Source: Sanderia malayensis (Eukaryota > Cnidaria > Scyphozoa > Semaeostomeae > Pelagiidae). From it: 64,000 nt of DNA. The notes beneath the pieces are model-generated. The model was not told where the DNA came from. It did not search any database and saw only the letters and a list, made by a program, of their open reading frames with translations. Location of the stretch: NCBI GenBank assembly GCA_013076295.1, contig RQOL01000783.1:1-64000 (forward strand), in the 5' to 3' direction. Made by a program: the position numbers and the translations under genes. This document shows positions 56,000 to 64,000 of the stretch, piece after piece (position 1 is the stretch's first letter; every line of letters starts with the position of its first letter).

Positions 56000-58900
56000 A
56001 TGAATCAGCATTTCTCATCCTCCTTTGCTGTGTTGCTGTTTTTTTGGACAATTTCGCTGTCCACCGCAAGACCAAGAGATTTCTATTTGAATAGGAACAA
56101 CGAAAATTATGTAAGCATGGAGTATTTTATTGTCTTTTGTGTGTGTATGTAATTTGACTGCGAGCATGAATGAAAAACAGTGTGTAACTTGATTGTTCAT
56201 GCCCGTTTTCGCAAGTTTGGCTTGGATGTTCAGACATTGCATCATGCATCATGCCATTTCATGTTGCAATTTCACAGTACGGTAACAACCCTTCCTAACG
56301 CTTCAACAACTGCTTGGATAATTGAAAAAATCACGAGAAAGGAAACAGTTTCGTGAGAAATTTGAAAGAGAACTTCAGGCCACCTGGCTTTGCGTGGCTT
56401 ATGAATTATGATATATGTAATAATGTAATGTTAGCGCTGTTGCTTCTGGTGCAGTTGAGTCTCTCGTTAATTTGCTTGCCACACTCTCCCATTAATTCCT
56501 ATTTTACCTCCTTCTACTTTCTAATCAGTAGTTTACAAGAATCTATGTCAAATGCTCGGTATATATGGGGTAAAGGACAAACAACCTTATCCCTTTAACT
56601 GCCTCATGAGACTAATTTAGTTTGTTAAGCACAGTGGAAAGCCACTATAAAAAACTTGAAAATTCACAATGACCAACTTCACTTTATCTTTGCAAAACAA
56701 TAGATAAGACAATAAATTTGATATCCATGCAACTCTAGACATGTTTTCTTCACTTCTTGCTTCACTCAGCATTCACCCGTGTACCATGGGCTCGTTGTTG
56801 AAACAGACAAGATATTGTCGAGTCGGGTTTAAACTAGATTACAATTAAAGTCATGACAGCCTCACTTCACCTAATGCCACTCGATACTTTCAGATTATCC
56901 AGGATTATTGCCAAGTGAGGAAACCTAGCAAGATTTTCAAAGTCCCAGACCTGGAATATGAATCTGCGTGTTTGTTTCCGGATCCGGGATATTTCCATGC
57001 AGATTTTCTTCTTTTGTTGTGAAAAGATTTTCCTTCGTTCTTTCAGCTTCGCCGTTTTCTCAAGAGCTTTGCCATTGGCAGCGAAGAGCTTTTCTGCCCA
57101 CGAACCTCAGTGGACAGCGCCAGCAGCGTGACAAACGATACCTTGGCGACGTTGACCGGAATGGAACCAGCATGCGGACGTGACTACGATTTGTGCTCCG
57201 ACGACTTGGACTGTGGCCCCGGCTTGATGTGTTGTCCGTCTGGTTGTATTTACAAGTGCGTTGTACCAGAAGCTCCCAAAGCAGCTGTAGGTGAGGCATA
57301 TTCCTCAATTTCAACTTGCCCTGTAGCATGATTATTTTGTGTTGTCCTAACTTTAAAGGGAGTATACAGTGTGGTCTTCACTCCATTGCAGCCAATCAAA
57401 CAATAACATAGCGGGTTTCGAAGGAACCGTACAAATTTTTATTAGGTGGTTGCTAAATATGATTGGAATTCAAGAGACCAAGGATCTTTTATGCATAGTC
57501 TCATAAAAGATCCTCGTTAATGCAGCCTCTCGTTATTACGACCACTTTTACGCCTCATTGGTGGTCGTATTAACGGGTTTCCACTCTACTCTAAAACCAA
57601 AACCATACATATAAGATACAAATGGTATATATAATGTATAATGTATCATGTATATTAATGTAATATATTATATATATTGACTATATAATATTGGTTCAAC
57701 TCGAAGTTTTTTTTTTAGCTACGGATTGGCTGGAAGAGCCAGAAGCACTGACGGTTGGAGGTAATTGAAAATTTTTTATGTTTCTAATCTATAATGTTTT
57801 CTTTTGAATATCTGTTTTATCTTTTTCATAATAAAGACAATCGGTTAGTTGCTTTACCCCCTGGAATAGTTCAGATCTCAGCATTATATTCAAAGAATAC
57901 AGTGCGTAGCTCAGGGGGATGATGTTAACCATTCTGTACTTATTGTTACACAGGTAATTCATGGCTGATTGAAGACGGCTCGAGTTCGAATCCATCGCAG
58001 CATGAAATTGAGTGCAGTACAAGCGTGTTTCCAGGGATCGAACCGTTGAACTGCATGAGTGGATACACTTGTTCCATTCAAACGCCGGAGGATGTCCAGC
58101 ACCAGATCCCAAACAGAGGCATTTGCATTCGAACCGCATTGCCAGGTAATATTCTTTACCAATTTTGTAACTGTATCAATCTTTGTCATTGATCTGAAAA
58201 TGATTCACAAAATGTCAGAATATGGCAAGAGTTCATTGTTTTCTGGAGAATGTCAATTTTCCGTTATATAGAGATATGTGGTGTGGGGACGTGTCCGCTT
58301 ATAAGCACTCCTCTGTGTGTAACAGTGGGTTGAGCCAATGGTAAATTTGACCACAAAATAGGTTAATGATTGTAATGTACGGAGTTCGATAGACGCACAA
58401 GCTGCGATCAAAGCAGAGAATTGTGTGAGAATCACAGGACATACGTAGGTGAGATCGAAGAGGCAATAATCACAGTATAAAAGTTCATAGTAGCAAAGGT
58501 CAAAGTATCAAAGATCAAAGTGACAGTGGTTGAAACAAAATCTCGTCGCAAAATTTAGACGGTCAAAGATTATAAAGCAAAGGTCGTTTGACTTATGCTC
58601 ATTGCACATGCCCTTTCCACCCAGCTAAGCAGGTGCATCTGCCTGTGACATGATCACATGTTGTACTCCATTGGCACAGTTGCATAAATGTCCACAGTCA
58701 CCTATCCAACCGAAAAGGCTAATTGTAAATACTCTAGGTGAAAGGTCAAAGGTCGCAATGGGTTCAAAGGGTGAAGGACCGAGATTATCATGCTTTGATT
58801 CCATTGTTTTCTTTATTGTTCTTTATTAACAGATGCATCGAAGCCATTGGGACCTTTGTTTGATCCTTTATCGTATGGTGGAGAAGTTGAGGCGACTAAA

Positions 58901-60216
58901 GAAGCACGTAAGAATGTTATTACACACATTAATCTAATTACACACAATTGAAACAGTAACCAAAATGTAAAGAAGGTCCTGTCCTTGTAGCTATTTTCTC
59001 ATCTACTGCAGAATCTAGCTGAATTCTCTCGAATCCTTCTGACGTTTTTGACTCAGTGAAAGTCTCTTTGGTGTAATGAAAACCCCTTAGATATATACCG
59101 ACTTCTTTCTATCAGAATCTATGCAAATTTATCTTCTCGAACTCATTAGGAACTTTTTGTTATTAAGAAAGCACTTCGTAGTAAAAAATAAGGCAGATTA
59201 AAGATAAAGGCACTTTCATTTTCTCTACTTTCTAGCTGATAGATACTATACTTTCTAGCTGAAGTACAATTATTGTCTTCCTAAGACTTCCACAAGATTT
59301 ATCACTCCCTCCAATGCTGCTTAATCACAGTTCAATTATATCCAATAAATTATCTTAGCAATTCAATTCAATCGATAATTTTTGAATTTTTTATTCAGCT
59401 TGTCTTTTGAATGGCAAAGAAGTTCCACACGGATACCACGACACCGTTGATTGCAATTTATGGTTAGTATATGTTTATTATCGCATTCACTACCCCCAGA
59501 TTGTCTACTACTAGCCATTGATAAGCAGTGGGGTTCCGGGGGTTTGTGTGTGCTATACAACTCATTATGTGCTTGCATCTACTTTTTGACTGCCACACAT
59601 GCCCTGTTTCTATTGAAAAATCCCTTATTCTAAGTAGTAACGTATTATGAAAGGTTCTCCAGTGAGTGAAAAGTCAGTAAGGCTTGCTACAAACGTTGTG
59701 CCAGCGCCGTGCCGTGCTGGTAGTTTTCTTGCACGACACTAGCACGACTTGGCACGCCTGTTTAATTTAGACGTCGTGCCTGGCCGTGCCACACAAATTC
59801 ACTGAACCTTGTAAAATCTTTGCACAGGAGCAAAATAACGCATTCGTAGTAAAAAACCGACCACCGAATTCAACATGATGTGGCACGGCAACAGTACGGC
59901 GTTTATTTCCATGCCATGCTGTAGCCGTGCTGGACAATCCTTAGACCCCCTTTGCTATTTACCCAAGCTTTTTACGAAAGATGCTTAAATTGTGGTTGAT
60001 TAGATCATAAAATTATTACCGCTGAAAAATTATTTTCCACTGAGCCCCCTCTCTATCTTGTCTCCCTCTCCTTAAACCTCGCCTCTGTAAAATTAAATAT
60101 GCCCCGGGGATTGGAAGCGCGACCTGTCACAATATTTTACCATAACTGTTTATCATTTTATTTTTTTTAGTTTCTGTAGGATGGTGATTTGTTCTGCCAA
60201 ATGCAACCATGTCTAA
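56000..60216 (+). CDS. secreted protein with WAP domain and VWC/pacifastin-like C-terminus, 7 exons
   Basis: Exons 56000-56110, 57047-57290, 57719-57760, 57954-58145, 58833-58907, 59399-59462 and 60171-60216 join in consistent phases to 257 residues. Exon 1 gives a signal peptide (MNQHFSSSFAVLLFFWTISL, then STARPRD). Exon 2 ends in a WAP-type four-disulfide core (ACGRDYDLCSDDLDCGPGLM, CCPSGCIYKC). WAP domains often inhibit serine proteases or kill microbes. Exon 4 has four cysteines of unknown fold (IECSTSV, LNCMSGYTCSI, GICIR). Exons 6-7 form C-x16-CNLCFC-x4-C-x3-C, resembling pacifastin or minimal VWC repeats, also protease-inhibitor-like. A role as an extracellular protease inhibitor is likely but inferred. 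The frame is open for 89 codons upstream of the chosen ATG; I start at 56000 because the hydrophobic signal follows it directly. Confidence 0.82.
57591..57712. repeat. AT-rich simple repeat in WAP-gene intron
   Basis: Degenerate tata/tgtata-type microsatellite between exons 2 and 3 of the WAP gene. Confidence 0.7.
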
Positions 60217-61511
60217 ACTAAATATTCGCATTCTCGCCTTCATGGAACAAACACTGTCAAAATGCAATGATTAGGTACCTTTGGCAACATTACATGCGAC
60301 AAAGTCCTTCTCGGAACTTTCTGCTTGCTTGCAATTTCATGTTGTATTCTTTGGGAAGACTCAAAGTGGAAAACACTGACTTTATTTTCATTTCAATTAT
60401 TTTATTTTTAATGCAAAGCTACTTCGCTACTTGTAAATAAATTTCTAAAAGAGAAAGTAGAATATTTCGCAGTTATTTTGCTTTTGAATTAAGGTCAGAC
60501 TGTTCCGAGACAGTCTCTTTTGCAGCTCGAATTTGCTTGACGGAGGTTCGAGCCGAGTCGAGGCCACTTAGTTAGAGAATTAGGCCCTCTTTTAGCTGTT
60601 AGCGTGTCTCAAGTAATCCACGCCCTTTGGGTGTTTCTCTAATATTCCAGCCTGGCTTTATTCTGTTTAGTAGTAGGTAAGTCTTTAGAGCATTTTTTAA
60701 TTAGTTGCAGCTATTGCTTTTTATTGTTTTTATTTAGTGTCCCATAGATTAGCTGCAATCTTGTTCAAATGGTTCGAATATAAGTTAGGCCCATGTTAAA
60801 ATTTCGTTTATTTTTAATAGCACCGATACTCTTTACTGCCACCATTTTAGCTAAACGCTAACTTCATGCAAAGGTACATGAGATAAATCTACAAAATGGA
60901 ACGGAACGGAACTGTTTAAAAATGTGTTTACATGGGAGCTAAATCATGTCGTTCCGCTTTATGGCTCACTTTTTTGGACTTTTGGGAAAGGAACGATTCA
61001 AAATCGTTTCATTGTGAACACCTGCAAAGTTCCTTTGTTTTCTGGACCAGTTTCACAGCGTTAAACACCAATCCTAAATCCGCGTTGAACGTGCATCCAA
61101 GGATGCCTCTTAGGTCCTCCCACCCAAGGATTTTTTAACCATCTTTCATTTCTTTTGTACTCATTTATAATGAAAGCGAGACAAGCCTTTCTCAAATCAA
61201 AACAAAAAGTTCTCAAAGACACAATAGACTAATCGACAATATAATTGCAATTTAATTGCACGCTATTGGGACAATGGAAATCATCTCTGGCACTGGCCAA
61301 TCATGCGTTTCTTCGTAGTTCTGAAGTGTCTTGCAGGAGATATGACGTTGTGCCATTCATAATACTCATTGAAAACGAGCCATGCAAATTGCCAAATGTT
61401 TTCCTGACTTGCTTTGAATAACGTTTGGCAAAAAGTTATTCGCAAACAGAACGTCGTTGTGAGTTCTGTTGTAAGAAAAGGAATCAATTGAGAGACTTTT
61501 TGGAGATAAAC
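60217..61511. other. intergenic, no gene recognised
   Basis: Should contain the 3' UTR of the WAP gene. Around 60890-60960 the words ggaacggaactg and tgtttacatggg resemble MITE tips, but no paired end was located. Confidence 0.4.
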
Positions 61512-63586
61512 ATGAGCTCAGAGGTGTCCAGATTGGAAGATTTGCTCGCTGCCACGAGAGCAGAACGAACAGAGACTGAGTCAAACAGCTATATGGTGTC
61601 CAGTTGTGAAAAGGTAAACACAGCAAAACTTTATTTTATTGCTATAATTCGCATGCCTCACTCTATCGATTTAAAGTGCACTGTAATAATGACTCACTGA
61701 TATAATGAAGAGATTTGTGTTCTCGAGGCTTGGGATACAATGAGCTTTGAGAGTTTCTGACACTAGGCTGTTCGAAGGTGAAATGAGATTAGCGAGCATT
61801 TTCATAGAATGAATAATTGTTCACCTTCCAGCAGAGTTTATGTTTAGTAAAACCAAAAGATATTTTTTGAGTAGCTAGTTGGACGAAGTATGTTTTATTC
61901 AAAGTTAACAACCAACGACTCGTTAGGGAACAGGTAGCTTGAGACATTAAGACAAAATGAGTTTTTTGTTCGAGATGGGTCATGTTTCGGAAGCTCTTTA
62001 AAGTCAAGCTCTTTAGACCAATTGTTGCCCAATGAACATTTGTCAAAAATTGTGTTGGTAATTGTGAATTGGAGTTACCTGAAATTTTTTGCTGATTAAC
62101 GTAAAGGCTCTATTAAGCCCCCCTTTAGAACCTCGAAAATTAAATAAACTCCCCGGGGGCTTAATAGAGCTTTTACGGTATCTTCATAAAAGAGTCACTT
62201 CGAGTGTTATGGTAATGTGCGAGTTGCGAGTTGTTCATGCGAGTTGCGAGTTGCTTTTATTGTGCGAGTTACGAGTTGCGAGTTACACAGAAAGTACGAG
62301 TTGCGAGTTACGAGTTGCACTTATTTTGCGAGTTGCGGGTTGCGAGTTGCGAGTTGCATGGAAGTTGCGAGTTGCGAGTTGCGAGTTCGAGTTGCGAGTT
62401 GCGAGTTGCATGGAAGTTGCGAGTTGCGAGTTGCGAGAAAATTGAAAGTGCGAGTTGCTCAAATTTTGCGAGTTGGCTTTTTTGTTGAAATGTTGTTGTT
62501 GTTGTTGCACACAACATCAAGATGTAAGTAGATGATTTTTATGCCGTATTTTTTTAAGTACTAATGCGTGTTGTTCATTTTCATAACTTTAATTCCCCCC
62601 GAACAAGATTCAGATTCAAACCATGCTTATTTGTATATAAAATTTTAGCATACGACAACAAAAATAAACTCTTCTCTCAAAAGCTACCCGTTTTTTTTAT
62701 ATAAGAACCGCTTTATATGAAACTTGAATTTGGTGTAAAGCACAATAGATTTTTTTGTTCTATTATTTTATGTAATAATAGAAAACATAGAAACTTTAAG
62801 AAACTCTTACTAGTAGGACTTGTGCTTAGGTTTCTTATAAAATAACAAACGTGTACAGTACAAAAAACACAGTACTCATTTATAACTGTGTATACCTGCC
62901 TGCGTTTCAAATATCACAGCGAAAACGGGCAACAGAACACCTAACGCTTATTATCCTTTCTTAAATTAGTTAATTAGTTTCTTAAGTTTTTAGGTCTCTA
63001 TCACTAGGTTGTTTATAAAGCGGTTTCTTATAAAAACGTGAGGAAGCATTTGTCTTCCATCATTAGTGCCCGGCTATGTCGCATTAATTTTTGCAGCTAA
63101 GTTGTAAGAAATCAATGAAACTTCTCTGCAATGAAGAAAAAGCCTAAAACTAACATACAAAAAAGCAAAATTCGCGGAACTCGCAAAAAATTGACCCAAC
63201 TCGCAACTCGCAAATTTAAGTTGCAGCTCAACTCGCAACTCGTAGAATAATTGCAACTCGCAACTCGCAACTCGTAACTCGTAACTCGCAACTCGCACTT
63301 TACCAATCCACCACTTCGACACTGCTTAGTGCAACTTTTGCTGAAGATACAAATTCAGCAACAAGATAACAATTCTCAATAGTCTTTGAGTACACAGTAA
63401 GAAATTTTGAGATAAAATGCGAAGCAATTATAATATGGAAACCTGACTGTCATACTTTATTTTATTTTCGTTCAGGTCGGAGAAACAAGCATCCCAAAGT
63501 CAGACAAACCAGCAAGCAATGACGCAATTCCATCATCGAATGCAGGTGAATCTAACCAAAACGAGGCTACACAAAAACCAAAGTGA
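61512..63586 (+). CDS. possible small two-exon gene, unknown
   Basis: Exon 61512-61613 (MSSEVSRLEDLLAATRAERT..., ending SSCEK) has a donor AAG|GTAAAC; exon 63476-63586 (VGETSIPKSDKPASNDAIPS..., ending TQKPK stop) has acceptor cgttcag. Both junctions are phase 0, giving 70 residues: a short amphipathic helix followed by a Ser/Asn/Lys-rich disordered tail. The ATG has an upstream A at -3. Upstream exons may exist. No family recognised. Confidence 0.35.
62097..62180. mobile_element. TACCGTA-type MITE, 84 bp
   Basis: Left taacgtaaaggctctattaa and right ttaatagagcttttacggta are imperfect inverted repeats enclosing only about 44 bp, with a cccc/gggg pair inside. Same tip as the other TACCGTA elements. 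It lies just upstream of the GAGTTGC array. Confidence 0.7.
62218..62476. repeat. GAGTTGC heptamer array
   Basis: Dozens of copies of the 7-mer gagttgc (and gagttac, gagttcg variants), broken by short spacers such as catggaa, acacagaaagtac and ttattt, which themselves recur. It is followed by a ttgttgttgttgttg run. An inverted partner lies at 63176-63300. Confidence 0.9.
63176..63300. repeat. inverted GCAACTC heptamer array
   Basis: About a dozen copies of gcaactc, the complement of the 62218-62476 unit, again with short spacers. The two arrays face each other across about 700 bp, inside the presumed intron of the small gene 61512-63586. Confidence 0.9.
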
Positions 63587-64000
63587 TCCAAATGACTCTG
63601 CACTCCTGGTATCCACATTTATGATTCTTGAAAGTCTGTAATAATCACATAAATTATGCATTATTATTCATAGTAATCATTGTGATGAAATTCACTGACT
63701 AAAAATATTTTCGTGGGAAGAAAGCATGTTCCTGCGCATGTATCTGCCTCTTCTCTGATTCTAAACGAGACTAATTCAACAAGAGGCTACCGTTCTCTGT
63801 TTTCATCCATCCACTTCAATTTTCTATGAAGTAAAAGTCGAACTTAGTCTGCAAACTATCAGGCATTCTTTCTGTCCAAGTTTATTTACATGTGACATGC
63901 AATGAGTTAATTACATACTTTCAATCAATACTTTACATGATTGGAGGTTTCATAACATGTCAAATGGTATATTATCAGATATATTTAGATTTTTCTAATT
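63587..64000. other. 3' flank, no gene seen
   Basis: AT-rich, possibly the 3' UTR of the small gene; nothing else recognised before the window ends. Confidence 0.4.

Noticed and set aside
62089..62531. Overlapping open frames rich in CELRVAS
   Set aside because: Translation of a heptamer repeat is open in several frames by composition; no coding evidence.

Overview
This looks like animal nuclear DNA. It is AT-rich, genes are split into short exons with GT..AG introns, and the extracellular protein modules (EMI, EGF, CCP/Sushi, Ig, WAP) are metazoan. The KDZ transposase relative, the many small inverted-repeat elements and the secreted cysteine-rich genes suggest a marine invertebrate, most likely a cnidarian. 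The species is inferred, not shown.

Layout. (1) 0.4-3.6 kb, minus strand: a multi-exon KDZ-family transposase gene. (2) 4.3-6.8 kb: a nest of inverted-repeat transposons, several with readable 8-bp target-site duplications (TSDs). (3) 7.8-20.8 kb, plus strand: receptor-like gene copy A (EMI, EGF repeats, two CCPs, very large unique exons, two Ig domains, a GCC2/GCC3-type module, one membrane helix and a short tail), followed by a copy of the first two exons of the signal peptidase subunit gene SPCS1 (21.45-21.7 kb). (4) 22.0-23.2 kb: a dead pogo/Tigger-like transposon. (5) 24.96-39.7 kb: receptor copy B, with the same 17 recognisable exons and more transposon insertions. (6) 40.2-44.5 kb: two adjacent inserted elements, one a composite foldback containing a 176-bp satellite. 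(7) 44.5-45.9 kb: the complete four-exon SPCS1 gene. (8) 46.75-48.47 kb, minus strand: a three-exon secreted precursor with a six-cysteine, knottin-like C-terminus. (9) 48.5-56 kb: gene-poor. (10) 56.0-60.2 kb: a seven-exon secreted WAP plus VWC/pacifastin-like protein. (11) 61.5-63.6 kb: a possible small two-exon gene, with inverted GAGTTGC heptamer arrays in its intron.

The main story is a tandem segmental duplication. Its unit ran from about the EMI exon of the receptor gene to just beyond exon 2 of SPCS1. This left two receptor paralogues and a truncated SPCS1 beside the intact one. The copies are a mosaic: long blocks (introns included) are nearly identical, while other blocks, including a segment in the middle of the 4-kb exon, are almost unalignable. 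Each copy carries one frameshift relative to the other, at different places: A lacks 2 nt near 15,061 and B lacks 19 nt near 32,465. Copy A keeps two NPxY motifs in its tail; B keeps one. Linked, partly homogenised and partly diversified receptor paralogues are a pattern expected of self/non-self or immune receptors, but that role is inference.

The 5' exons of both receptors (signal peptide and start of EMI) were not found, so both gene models are 5'-partial. Splice sites were read by eye and by comparing the two copies; no transcript or database evidence was available.
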